Source: Hanleya hanleyi
Lineage: Eukaryota > Mollusca > Polyplacophora > Lepidopleurida > Hanleyidae
Reading direction: 5' to 3'
Length of the DNA stretch: 64,000 bases
Assembly: GCA_036873755.1 (NCBI GenBank)
Contig: JAVTVY010039180.1
Span: 62,001-126,000 of the forward strand
Positions 22,127 through 33,527 of the stretch are shown piece by piece. The notes below the pieces were generated by a model. It was not told the DNA's origin, made no database searches, and was given only the letters and a program-made list of their open reading frames with translations. A program made the position numbers and the translations under genes. The number at the start of each line of letters is the position of its first letter. The stretch's first letter is position 1.

Positions 22127-22582
22127 TCAACGTTTTTGGAAGTTGTGTAATAGGAAAGCCTCTTCTTTGGTGTATTCCACATGAATATAGTAATGTCGTA
22201 CATCAAAATGTTCCTTCTGCCACGGAGAATCCCACCATAACATGTTTGACATGAAAATGTATCTATATAAATAAAAATCCACAAAAACAATTGTTCTTAG
22301 GACTGCCAGCAGAAGTACATAAATATCCAAATACATACGTCCTTTCCGTGATTCATAATTCAGCTTTCGTCCATTAAAGAATATCCGCGTCCATAATCCA
22401 AAGACATATTGTATTAGCACCAAATTCAAAAAGACAATCATAGTATACATAAACATAGGCTAGTTTCCTGCCAGAGAGAAGCGGTAAACAGTTTTCAATG
22501 ATGCCGGCAAGACATCATGATGTTCCCAAAATATCAAATTCGTATCGCTGATCAGTATTCATAATCCATAATATTCGTTGTA
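22127..22582 (-). mobile_element. Unit U, copy 2, minus strand, with extended hydrophobic frame
   Basis: On the minus strand, from 22582, it matches copy 1: AACGAATATTATGGATTA, CAGCGATACGAATTTGATAT, CATCATGATGTCTTGCCGGC, then an acceptor-like CTTCTCTCTGGCAG and the MFMYTMIVFLNLVLI frame. Clear similarity to copy 1 ends near 22332. The open frame here continues to 22127 (109 codons) through YLDIYVLLLAVLRTIVFVDF, a second hydrophobic stretch. In this copy a TAG lies just before the ATG. Whether 22127-22331 belongs to the unit or to flanking DNA is unresolved. Confidence 0.6.
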
Positions 22583-22769
22583 AACACACAATATTGAAAA
22601 GCAGCTAAGAAAATTCTGTACAGTATGTGCTACAACAAAGACTATGTAAGATATGAAAATTGTTTTCGGAAGTATTTTTAAATATTTTTTTTTACTTGAT
22701 CAGTAATTGTCTTAGTCTAGAAATTTCGGGTACCTGACATGTGGATCAAATGACAGATACGAGTCAATT

Positions 22770-23757
22770 GGCAATTAATTATGCAGCTTGTTCATGTCTT
22801 ATCTCACAGACCGTTACCAGCGCGTAAATTTTAAGGGCTCTGTTTCCGATCCATTACCATGCAAAACCGGAGTCCCACAGGGTTCTATACTTGGACCTTT
22901 ATTTTTCTTATTATATATAAATGATCTACCTCTATATACCTCAGTCTGTAAAACTACAATGTTTGCTGACGACTCTACACTGTCTGCTTCCGGTAAATCG
23001 ATTTCAAGATAATCAAATGGCCGTAAATACTGGAAAAAAACGAAAAGCATGTTAGTGACTACACACCAAAAAGCGTGTCTATCTGCCCCAATCTGAGTTC
23101 ATTACTATTGGTGGTGATGTTATCGACTCTGTTACTGATGAAAAATTGCTTGGTATAACTATCAATCAAAACCTTTCATGGGAAAACCAGGTTGATATGT
23201 TTTGCAAGAAGATTGCTTCTAAATAATTCTTGTTGAGAAAACTTGAAATGTTTTTGCCTATGTCTGCAAGAGTAACGTTTTTTAATTGTTTTATTCAACC
23301 ACTGCTAAACTATTGTGTTAATATTTGGGGAAAGTGCACTGATTCTGATGTACATAAAATTGAGGTACAAAGAAAACGAGCTGCTCGGTTAAACTTAGAT
23401 TGTGGTTTCGAAATTTCTACCACCGACTTATACAAGCGATTAAAGTGGCTTCCATTTAAACAGCCCGTAATGCACAGCGAATGTACCCTGGTGTACAGCA
23501 GCGTACACGGATCTGCTCCTACTTATTAAAAGACAAGCTTATATTGTCTACAAGTAGACGAACCCGATTTACTAGATCATACGTAAATGTAGATCAAATA
23601 TATGTCCCATTCTCACGAACAGACTTTTATAAGAGAGCCTTCTCTGTCTCCGGCCCAGTGGCGTGGAATTTTCTGCCATCCCGTGTCAGAAACAGTCCAT
23701 CTTTGGCTGTGTTTAAACACGAAGGTTTTAAATACATTTACGAGGATGTTTTGATTT
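22770..23757 (+). pseudogene. LINE reverse transcriptase, second Jockey/CR1-like copy
   Basis: Broken frames read in order: FMSYLTDRYQRVNFKGSVSD, then GVPQGSILGPLFFLLYINDL and MFADDSTLSASGKS (RT motifs around the catalytic FADD). After frameshifts come GGDVIDSVTDEKLLGITIN and an in-frame TAA near 23224, then FFNCFIQPLLNYCVNIWGKC, KIEVQRKRAARLNLD, and finally SGPVAWNFLPSRVRNSPSL up to a stop at 23757-23759. At least three breaks are present. The same C-terminal landmarks occur in the copy at 181-768, so the two belong to related families. The start is truncated inside the RT. Confidence 0.88.
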
Positions 23758-23895
23758 AAGGCAAAACATGATCCTTATTGTCTTAGATTGTGAACTCTAT
23801 TTTTTATACCCTATACACTGTTTGTTATTATGATTGTTATAGCACTCGGCCCACAGGAGGAGCATCGATGGATGATGGCTGACCGAGTTTTTATA

Positions 23896-23926
23896 AATAA
23901 AACTTCTATTATATTCTATTCAGCTT
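23896..23926 (+). repeat. LINE 3' tail, AATAAA then TTATATTCTATTC
   Basis: ATAAATAAAACTTCTATTAT is followed by ATTCTATTC, a polyadenylation-like signal and short repeat tail closing the LINE at 22770-23757. Confidence 0.65.
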
Positions 23927-25299
23927 CCTTTATAATCAGGCACAATCAGAACAGGCTGTGAATAAATGGACCACAATAGGCAGTTGGGGATTGAACAGAA
24001 AGAATCCAGGGCATTTCTCTTGTTGACTGCAGAACCTGGTTTAGATGTATTAGCTTTTCAAACTAACACAGGTTGTTGGACTGTCCTTCATATTGGCTGA
24101 CACGAATTATCATTGCCTTCGACAATAATTTTGACATAGTAAATGATAAAAAAAATCTTATAAAAATACTTTCCAAAGGGAATTTTTTTCTGACATAGTC
24201 TTTGTTGTAGCAGTGATTTCATACAATTTTAGGACCATCCTTCAAGAGTGTTTGTGCATTCTTTGTGGACTTTTGCTGGCAGTGCCGAGTTGCTTTGTTT
24301 CTGTAATTATATTATCCCTTGTAATCATCCTTTTACATAAATGTTCTACAGAAAACAATTTATCCACGGGTCCCATCACAGGCCCCAAGGGGTGTGGGCG
24401 GTGGTATTACGGTGAAGTGTCGAAATCTGGGGTCTCTATATATAACTCCATGCTTTATATACCTCTTGTTTTGCAAACTCTTGTTTTGCGGGCCTGTGGA
24501 TCCCATAGACCTCTCGAAATTCCCTGGTCTTTACCGTCGGTCAGTCAAGTAGTTCACACGAGCCGCTATTTCGACGAACGTCGCAAGCAATGGTGTAACA
24601 TGTGTATGTAAAACCCTGATATAAAAATTCATATTTACATGTCCGTTGTTTCAAACACGAACCATATATAAATCACGGTACCGTAGTCTTAATAAATTGA
24701 AAAGTGTTCGCGCTCATAAGCGATAAATGAAAAGGAAGACACAAAAACAAGATGGGAAACCATTAGATGGCTAGCAATTTGATTTGTCGTCAGACTTGCG
24801 CCATGTCCGAATGGTTATCCTGGGGTTAGTGGCCTCAATCTTTCCACATTGTATTTTCGTCTCAAACTCTTTGAGGACATGTGAAAATAAATCCAAGGTG
24901 ACTGAGCTGATGACGTTACAGTGATTTAAGAGAAAAGTAAATATTTATAGCGGGAAGGGGGAAGTGCGTCTGTTTGGTATGTTTTTTTCGACTTTTAACC
25001 TTGTTTAACCCTATACCAGGTCGAAGGGAGAGGGGATGGGAGAGGCGGCATTATGAATTCCCTACAACACTTTCTACCCTATCTTCGAAATCATGCAGTT
25101 TTTGCAAAGAAAATAACAGAGGTAAACTAGAGCCTATGGGCTTTAATGAGATCTGGTAGCTGGGTTATTGGGGGATAAGTTTGTAATGAAATAAACGCAC
25201 AATTATATATTTCATTTCAAGTTAGGCACAGGTGGCACCAGGCATGAATGTATGTGGATAAAACACAATCACAAGTTACATCCTGTGACAAGGTATATC
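23927..25299. other. No confirmed gene; one 132-codon hypothetical frame
   Basis: A frame at 24213-24611 starts with GTG rather than ATG and has a hydrophobic run (SVIILSLVIILL). No domain, splice or promoter context supports it. Otherwise nothing is seen. Confidence 0.2.
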
Positions 25300-26108
25300 A
25301 AGGGCCGTTCGCGTCATAAACGCATCCTTTAAATGTTTTAACTTCTTAAACGTTTAAAAATTGTAAAGCTTTAAAAAGTTTACACTTGAACCAACCAATC
25401 AGATGTTATGAACTGACATTTTCCTGTTAAAAAAACAAACGTTTCCAGTTGTAAATTCGCGACTTCAGACGTTTCCTGTCAAAAGAAAAGTTCGGTCTTT
25501 TAAAGGTTTCCGGTTAAAAGGATAACGTTTCCGGTTGTGATCGTCCAATCAGATTTTTTATTTGGGCCGCGTGTATTCCAACATCTACACCAACACATGC
25601 AAATCTCCACTGGCAAACGTTTCCGGTATGTAGTGTATTTTAACCAATGAAAACCTTTCTTACAAAAAAGGTTTTGGAGAATATCTTTGGCAGCGGGACA
25701 ATTTGCGCAGGACATTATGCACGGTGGGCATGAGGAATACAATATGCGCGAATATTTGTAAGGGTTATTTTGATTGGTTCAAACAGACTACATAGCGGAA
25801 ACGTTTTGCCAGTAGACACGTGTTGATCTTTAGGTTTGAACATACGCAGCAGCAATAAAAAATCTGACTGAACGATCACAACCGGTAACGATTCCCTTAA
25901 ACCAGAAACGTTTAAAAGTCTCGAATATTACTACCGGAAACGTTTGCCTTTTGAAAGGAAACGTCTAAAGTATTGGACGTTACAACAGCAAAGTTTGGTT
26001 TTGGACAGGAAAGGTCTTCCAAATGTCAATTCATGACATCTGATTGGTTGGTCCAAGTTAAACGTTTAAATTTATTAAACGTTTGGATTTATGGCGCGAA
26101 CAGCCCTT
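25300..26108. mobile_element. Fold-back DNA transposon with repeated AAACGTTTCCGG motifs
   Basis: The ends are inverted: AGGGCCGTTCGCGTCATAAA at the left against a right end that reads, inverted, AAGGGCTGTTCGCGCCATAA. Deeper in, ACCAACCAATCAGATGT pairs with ACATCTGATTGGTTGGT. Motifs of the type AAACGTTTCCGG recur at least six times, mostly symmetrically placed in subterminal positions. A possible target duplication is AAGGTA (25290-25295 and about 26114-26119) if the ends extend a few bases. No transposase is seen, so it is non-autonomous. Class unknown. Confidence 0.75.
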
Positions 26109-26162
26109 CTTAAAAGGTACCGACATAATGAAGTTGAACATACCAAAGAAAGGCAGTCCTAG

Positions 26163-26242
26163 GATAAAAGTAACCCGAAAATGGAAGCCGAACTATAGAA
26201 TATTATATAACAATGACTTCCATTTTCGGAGTTACTTTTATC
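26163..26242. repeat. 25-bp imperfect hairpin between near-identical flanks
   Basis: GATAAAAGTAACCCGAAAAT pairs with ATTTTCGGAGTTACTTTTAT, one mismatch plus a bulge. The outer flanks AAAGGCAGTCCTA (26149) and AAAGGTAGTCCTA (26277) differ by one base and may be a decayed target duplication of a small MITE. Confidence 0.7.
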
Positions 26243-26289
26243 GTAGTTTATGTGAAATTGATCTGTGGGAACAATGAAAGGTAGTCCTA

Positions 26290-28800
26290 TAATGAGGGAA
26301 GTTGCACACGTTACGCTAACTATGTGTTACCCAATTAATTTCCGTCCAATTAAACACTATAGTGGGTGCTCATCCAACCTTGACTCGACCAAAATAGCTG
26401 AATTTTGCTCTTTATCTTGATACATAATTCCTCCAATACGTCAGTTCGGGATTCCAGATGAACACCATGACCACCATGTTAATTTAACCAGCATAAAGAA
26501 AGCAATATGATACCTTCTTTAACATGGTATTGTTGGTGTTGCATTGAAACTGCAAACTGACCTGTTGAGAATTCGATGGAAAAAGGGGCCAGTAGAATGA
26601 AGTCTAGGCCTACATACCCACAGGGGATTAAGGTCAGTTTGTACAGAACATACATGTACCTAGGGGTAAATAGAGATTGATTTAGTGTTATGAGTGAGAA
26701 GGGCTGGACATCAAGGTTGATGATGGTTATGTCACAAGTTTGGATAAGACAAGACATGTATTACACTTTCTGGTTATCCCACAGGTTGACTGGTGGAGTA
26801 CAAGATAGGAAAAGATTATAAGATATGTTACCGCTTGCTCTTGTGAGAAAAGCAAAGAGTGGCCTGCAAAGGTGATAATGAGACAATGGTGGCCAGGTTG
26901 GCTGCTATGGTAGAGCATCTCTCACATATACACCTAACAAGCTAAACTGTATAATTTTCTCAGCAGAGTCCAAGCTTTGGTAAAGTGACGATACCAGTCT
27001 GCCATACTTTAGAGCGTATTAATCTCATATTTTGTGGGAAAACAATGAACAGAGTAATATTTAATGCAGATAAGGGATCAAATATATGCCAAGTGACTAT
27101 TAGTGACTAAATATAGACATACAAAAGCCTTTCAACCACTAAGGATCCCCGAAACTCATCTCTGTGGAACTACTTTCATGCAGCGTAAGGCTATCCCGTG
27201 AGTCGGTTTGCACTTTTGTCCATTTCCCTACAGCATTCTAAAGAGCCTCTGGCTTACGCCAGATCTCAAAAATTCGACATAAACTGCCGTATTGTGTTTA
27301 ATATAAACATCTCATAGTATGCTGATAGTTTATGTCTACTGGTTCGTTGTCACAGACCCAAAGTACGTGAATATACTGCAACTTAATCGGTACATGCATT
27401 TACAAAAACCTGTGTCGTAACTGAGTATATTTAACACAGTAAATAAAGGTGGAAATCCATCTTTGTTCAAAAGAAACCACAGCGGTTCAGACTTATAATA
27501 TAATGGTCACAACTGGTTCAAGATTTAAAGTCTGCTTATTTGTCGTATCAAATGTCGATGGAACGGAGACAGCTGTTTGCTATGTTATCCTCTGTCATTG
27601 GTCTACGGCAAAGATGCATCCAACCGTACCTTATTATTTTCCTAGATTTATTCCTCGCTACTTGATCAGATCAGGGACCATAAAATAAGCTGTCCCTGAT
27701 CAGATCAATACAGACAGGGTGTCGTGCAATTTCATTCCTTGCCCTTCTCTCGTATATCCGCTACCGTCAGCTTCAGGCAAGGGGGACCAACAATTTCTAC
27801 ATGTATTGCAGTGAGTATAGACAGGACGAGTTGATTTATTTTATTGTGGTGTGGTTATAGTGTCAGTGATCTTGAGTAAAACGTTGGTCTCATGAAAAAG
27901 CAGCACATTTAACGAAGCTGAACAAACAAAAGTTAGAAATTAGTCTTAGTATTGTAAGATTGCTATAGATCTTTTCTGAGTTCAAAACGCCAAATTGATG
28001 TATCCTATAAAACGCCAGTAAACTTCTTAAATTTCGTTATGCAACCTGGGAACCTTACGCGAAAATGATAATGATAATGAAAATTACGTCCATTGGGATA
28101 TTGCTGCATGTTATAGTTGTTGTAATTGATATTACGTATTTATTATGACGTTTTACTACGCCAACGAACAAATGTTAAAATGGTGCTTCATTCCGTCGCT
28201 GAGTTTGTCTTAGATTTGTGTTGGACTTGTTTGCGAGTTTTCTGGCGAATTTGCAAGGCTCTATCTATAAAAAGGCTGGATCATATGACAATCGTTTCGA
28301 ATATATCCAGAACTCTTTGAACTGTAGATTATATGAATTGTCTCGAGATGGGCCCTGATGATAATCTACATAAATTTGGACAAAATATTAATGGCTGGAA
28401 TTAGATGAAAAAAAAAACATTCACGAAGAATTCTCATCCAACATTACTTGTGTGAACAGACCGATTTTTTTACTTCAAAAAAGGCAGACCCCAGTTATAT
28501 AGACCGATGTACGTTCCTTCGTCTCTGTTACTATAACATATGTCATAAACGTATATTGTAAACATCTCAAAATTTATTTCGGATCCATACCGTTGACTTA
28601 TTTTTTATTTTTTGCTTTCGAAAGCATGGGAAATGTGTATGGTATTCATACTGCAATTTTGCACAGCGCCACTTTGTCACAATCTTCCAGAGCCATACTT
28701 CAAATATTACGCTAACGCTATTGGATATATAAGTTAATTCAGTCATAGTAAACCGAAGAACAAAATTGTCTCTAATTATAACTCCCCGAATGAAAAGTCC
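26290..28800. other. No gene seen
   Basis: Short open frames only. No recognisable domains, repeats or splice-supported exons apart from the hairpin at 27662-27708. Confidence 0.4.
27662..27708. repeat. Perfect 17-bp hairpin
   Basis: TTGATCAGATCAGGGAC (27662-27678) pairs exactly with GTCCCTGATCAGATCAA (27692-27708) over a 13-base loop. The arm contains overlapping TGATCA palindromes. Confidence 0.92.
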
Positions 28801-30409
28801 CTCTCATTTTCTCTCGTAAGTTAGCATGAAAGTCTATTACATGGGTGTCATAGTTAAGAGCCTCAATAAGAGAGAATTGACTCAAATCTGTATGACGGAT
28901 TGCCATTCCTGGTTCTTGGGATTACAAGCAAAAAGAGCCAGTCAAGACAGAGGGCGAACCAATACAAATGGAAAACGGCTAATAGAACTATGCAAAAATA
29001 TCAATGTATTCATCATCAACGGTAGAGTCGTTAGTGACATGGGTATAGGTAAATGTACCTCCAAGGACAATTTCATTATATATTATGTTATAGCCAACCC
29101 AGAAGCACTAAGTAAAAAATCTGATTTTAACGTCCATGATTTTGATCCGATGCTCTCCGATGCCCATTGTGCTATCCGTTTTAGAACAGTATTCAAAAAA
29201 TTTGAACCTGGAAACAATGTAAACTTGTCTGGTAAATCTAAGGTTTATTCGAAAAAAATGGTCAAACAATGTGGCGATCACATTATTACATTTATTGAAG
29301 AGATCGTGTATTTGGTCATGCAAACAACAATGAATGAAGCTTACGCTAGTGACAACATTCAGGTCAGCAACTGCCAGATGAATGTTGTGGAACATTTGAA
29401 TATTTATTTAAGGATAGTCTGGATAAATGTAATGCCATTACCAACAACAATGACGCTGATAAACCTAGTAACCAACATGAGAATATACATAAGCCATTCT
29501 TTAATAAGGAATGTAAGACAGTAAGAAGAAAATACCATTTAACTCGAAAACTCTTCAAAAATTATAAGAATCAACAAAATAAAGAAGCGCTGATAAGTCA
29601 AAGTAGACAGTATACAAAGATATAAAACAAGTAGATGAAGTTATATGAGAAAAATTCCAGACTAAATTACGTAATTTGAGCAAACACGATGCGAAAACGT
29701 ACTAGAAAATTCTGAATGCTGATAAGAGCAGTAAAGACAAAGATAATATTCCTATAGATATGCCCTTAGATTTCTTTAAAGATCTTAATGCTGGAGACGT
29801 GAATAATGAAGAGGATGACAATATCCTTCCTAACTCCAACAACATCGAAAGTAATGACATGCTAAATAGAGAAATTAGTGAACATGAAATTAGTGAAGCG
29901 GTTAGGTCCCTGAAAAATAATAAACCGACTGGTTACGATGATATACCAAATGAATTCATTGAATGTAGCGAAGAATTGTTATTGCCAATATACAAAATTA
30001 TGGTCAATCGTGTATTATCAAGTGGAAATGTTCCACACGAATGGCTGCTAGGAATCCTCAAACCTATATATAAAAAAAAGGAAGATAAAGATGACCCAAA
30101 TAACTACAGACCTATGACACTGCTGAGCTGCTTGGGAAAACTGTTTACATCTATCATTATTAGTAGATTAAATGAATTTATAGAATCCAATGGTACACTT
30201 AATGAAAATCAAGCATGGTTTCGAAAAGGGTATTCGACCTCCGATAATATTTTTGTTGTATATGCCCTTGGAGAACTATTGAAAGCTGGAAAAAGGAACC
30301 TGTTCTGCACGTTTATTTATTTCGGCAAAGCGATACAGTGTGGCGGCATGGTCTTTGGCAAAAATTACTGAAATATAATATTTCAGGAAAAATTTTCACT
30401 GTGATTCTC

Positions 30410-30568
30410 TTGCAGGAAACTAGCCTATGTTTATGTATACTACGATTGTCTTTTTTGAATTTGGTGCTAATACTGTTATATGGATATGGAATAGGTCTTT
30501 GTATTATGGACGCAGATATTCTTTAATGGACGACGGCTGAATTATGAGTGACGGACTAGACGCCTGTA
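30410..30568 (+). mobile_element. Unit U, copy 3, inserted in the LINE RT with TCTC duplication
   Basis: The 159-base insert starts TTGCAGGAAACTAGCC and ends GGACTAGACGCCTGTA, with TCTC directly repeated at 30406-30409 and 30569-30572. Removing the insert and one TCTC restores a continuous RT reading frame across the junction, which fixes both ends. The 3' end equals that of copy 1; the 5' end is truncated to the acceptor-like site. It carries the MFMYTTIVFF/LNLVLI hydrophobic segment with a frameshift. Confidence 0.85.
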
Positions 30569-31000
30569 TCTCATTATGTACTCTGGCATTACATCTTGCG
30601 TATTACATAACGAACAAATGTCAGAATTCTTTCCCTGTAATATTGGAGTTCGACAAGGAGAAAATTTGTTGCCAATACTTTTTTCTTCATTCATAAATGA
30701 TATTGAAGATTTTCTTTTAGAAAACCACTGTTCTGGTGTCGACATGAGCGAGCTAAACGACACACTGTTTTCGTATACTATCATTATTGTCAACAATAGG
30801 GAATATCTCCAAAATAGTCTAAATATTTTCAAAATATATTGTGATAAGTGGAAGTTGCGAATGAACACCACTAAAACCAAAATAGTTATTGGAGCCAGAC
30901 TGACTGGAACATTCAGATTTTCCATTGGGAATGATAATATAGAAATAGTTGATCAATGTAAATACATGGAATTTGTATTTTCCCAAAGCTCTGTTTCGTA

Positions 31001-31440
31001 CGTGGTCCGTCGTCCGTCGTCCGTCCGGCCGTCCGTAGTCCGTCCGTCGTCAGTCCGTCCGTAAACAATTCTTGTTACCGTGATTTCTCGGGAACTACCG
31101 GATTGATCTTTCTCAAATTTGGTACACAGGTTCCCCTTGGGGTCTAATTGTGCAAGATACCTTTTCTGGTCCGACTCGAAAATCCAGTATGGCCACCAGG
31201 TGACCATCTTGGATTTCCCCATGAAACATTTGTTACCGCGATTTCTCAGGAACTGCTGCATGGATCTTTCTAAAATTTGGTACACAGGTTCCCCTTGGGT
31301 TCTAGTTGTGCAAGATACCTTTTCTGGTCCGATTCGGAAATCCAATATGGCCACTAGGCGACCATCTTGGATTTCCTCGTGAAACATTGTTATCGCGATT
31401 TCTCAGGAACTGCTGCATTGATCTTTCTCAAATTCGTTCC
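31001..31440 (+). repeat. (CCGT)n start plus 158-bp tandem array
   Basis: A CCGTCCGTCGT-type simple repeat (31001-31062) leads into units marked by GATTTCTCRGGAACT at 31082, 31240 and 31397, a period of 157-158. Each unit contains TTTGGTACACAGGTTCCCCT and ATCCARTATGGCCACYAGG. It interrupts the LINE between its palm and C-terminal regions. The 31441-31865 stretch that follows is also foreign to the LINE and is unrecognised. Confidence 0.88.
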
Positions 31441-32805
31441 TAATTTTTAAATCTTAGGTACGTATGTTTCATAGCTCATGCCAAATTGTCAAAGAGATTT
31501 GTCTCCGCTTCCAGTACCCAATGATGACACGGGCAAAAAAAATACTACAAAACGAAGACGAGGGATCCTCCGGACATTCAGTTTCAGATTAACTTTTTTC
31601 ATTTCACTTTTACTATAACAACCAACATCAAGTACAGATTCTAGAAATCTTGAAACTCGTGAAACTTATAAAAATAATATCTTAGTGTTTCCAGTGTCCC
31701 TTTTTCGATCTTTTTCGTTCAAATTCGAAATTCTGCAAACAAAATTACAAATCAATCGTTTGCTCTTAGTAGCAATGGACAAAAAGATCCTCTTGTCATT
31801 AGCTTACCATTATCGGACAATGGTGGGCGCCAAGATCCTTCAGGATCTCTCGTACTCAACAGCACAATAAGAAAATATAATATACCGATAGACCTTCAGC
31901 TTCTTTTATTCGATAAAACGATTGTTCCAATCTTGTTGTATGGGTGCGATGTTTGGGGGGTAGCAAAAACGAATTTAGTAGAGAAATTTCATCTAAAGTT
32001 TTTGAAGTTATTGTGTGTCAAAAGTAGTACTCCACTATACATGGTTTATGGTGAGCTTGGGCGATACCCTACGAATATTTTAATCAAGAAAAGAATGATT
32101 AGTTTTTGGGGTAGAATTATGTTCGGTGCCGGAAGACCAACGTTGTCATATATTCTGATATACGTATAGACATATGTTGTCAGATGTTGATCACAATGTA
32201 TACCAACATAAGTCGATTATTTCTATTAGGAGTATATTTGAGGAAACGGGTATGAATGATATTTGGTTAAATCAGAACCCACGTAGTCTGAAACATTACA
32301 GGATCAGTATTATTATATCAGTTTTGGCTCGCCAGCTCTTCAAATTCCTCAAAAGGTTCGTTATATTCAAAATTTAAAGAAAGTATTTACTTAAAGAATT
32401 ACCTTTTAATTTTGGATGAAAAGCTGAGAATAGCCTTTACTAAATTCAGAACCACTAGTCATAGATTTCTATTTGAGATTGTACACTGGAGCTATACACC
32501 AAAGGGAGGGAGACTATGGGAACTCTGTGACCATAATGCGATTGCCGACGAGTACCACTATTTACTTACGAGTCCTTTCCTTGAAGGCTTGAGGAAAAAG
32601 TACATCATTGAGTATTAAAATAGTTAACTTAACCCACAAAAACTAAGTGACCTCTGTAAAACGACATATGTACCTAAATTAGTCAAAGTTGTAAAATTCA
32701 TATGGAATTATTATCAGGGTATTTAATGAGAGATCACCTTAATCAATATTGTGCGTATTATAACCACAGACTAAGTTACAGTTACTTAATGCTCGTTGAT
32801 ATTAA

Positions 32806-33381
32806 CCCTATCTGGCCTGGGCTTTTTGGGACCTGTCCAGGCCTGGGGGAGGGACCGAAATGGCCCCCCTAATTATTTTTCTTATCCCTTGAGCTAGGGG
32901 GCTGAAACTTACCACACTATACCCTTGGGTCAAGCTCTAACAGAAAATGTAAAAAAAAATCAAAGATGGCCGCTTTGATGACGTCACAGTGGCGTCATTT
33001 TCAAAAACGCATTTTTGGTCGATTTTTCGGTCGGATTTTCCGAATTTTTTATTTATGCAATTTCTCCGCAAAATGATAAATTAGTAAATATTAATGTAAT
33101 GTGAAATAAAATAGTTCTTGCCCACTTTTCATCGCGGAAAAGCAGAAATTTTGAAGAAATATGACAAAAACATCACTCTTCTGGTACCCCACGTGGCCGC
33201 CATATTAAATTTACCCATGATCCTCTGCTCAGGGGGTTATGCAAATGGGCTTAAAATGACCCCAATATGATAAACTATAAAGTTCCGGAGTTTCAGCACT
33301 CCATTTTTCGTCGTTCCGGAGATAGCGCAGAAAGTTTGGTAGGGGAGCCATAATGCCCCCCCCCCCCCAGGCCAGGTAGGG
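32806..33381. mobile_element. TTAA MITE family P, copy 1, complete
   Basis: TTAA lies at 32802-32805 and 33382-33385. The ends CCCTATCTGGCCTGG and CCAGGCCAGGTAGGG are inverted repeats. TTAA targets with CCC termini are the piggyBac superfamily signature. The 576-base interior is non-coding and includes GATGACGTCACAGTGGCGTC and CCCAATATGATAAACTA. Further copies lie at 37475, 55820, 58184 and 58650. Confidence 0.9.
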
Positions 33382-33480
33382 TTAACTTTTGATGCTGATT
33401 ATTTACTCTTTCAAGTTGTTTTACTCTCTCGTCGCCGTCCAGTTTTCTCCCTCTTCACAACACGTTTTCTTGTATTGACC

Positions 33481-33527
33481 AGGGGGTGGGGTGGGGTGGG
33501 GTGGGGTGGGGTGGGGGGAGGGGGGTA
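33481..33527 (+). repeat. (GGGGT)n G-quadruplex-prone minisatellite
   Basis: About six GGGGT units followed by a G-rich end (GGGGGGAGGGGGG). With many G-runs of four or more at short spacing, the plus strand could form a G-quadruplex. Confidence 0.9.

Larger units (their letters stand above)
28826..32618 (+). pseudogene. Long LINE relic: endonuclease, RT and zinc-knuckle, interrupted
   Basis: This is the fullest retrotransposon in the window. From 28826 the frame gives the C-terminal half of an AP-type endonuclease: NTNGKRLIELCKNINVFIIN, GKCTSKDNFIIYYVIANPEA and DFDPMLSDAHCAIRF. From 29760 the RT follows: EISEAVRSLKNNKPTGYDDI, NYRPMTLLSCLGKLFTSII, NENQAWFRKGYSTSDNIF and FCTFIYFGKAIQCGG. The palm continues from 30573 (NIGVRQGENLLPILFSSFIN, then CDKWKLRMNTTKTKIVIG). 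The catalytic YADD is degraded to a SYTII-like sequence. The C-terminus lies at 31866-32618 (PILLYGCDVWG, MVYGELGRYP, TKFRTTSHRFLFE, ADEYHYLLTSPFLEGLRKKY). Two insertions split it, at 30410-30568 and about 31001-31440. Multiple frameshifts; inactive. Confidence 0.88.

Noticed and set aside
24213..24611. 132-codon frame with a hydrophobic N-terminal part
   Set aside because: Starts at GTG with no ATG, lacks a recognised domain and has no supporting splice or promoter signals; kept only as a remark.
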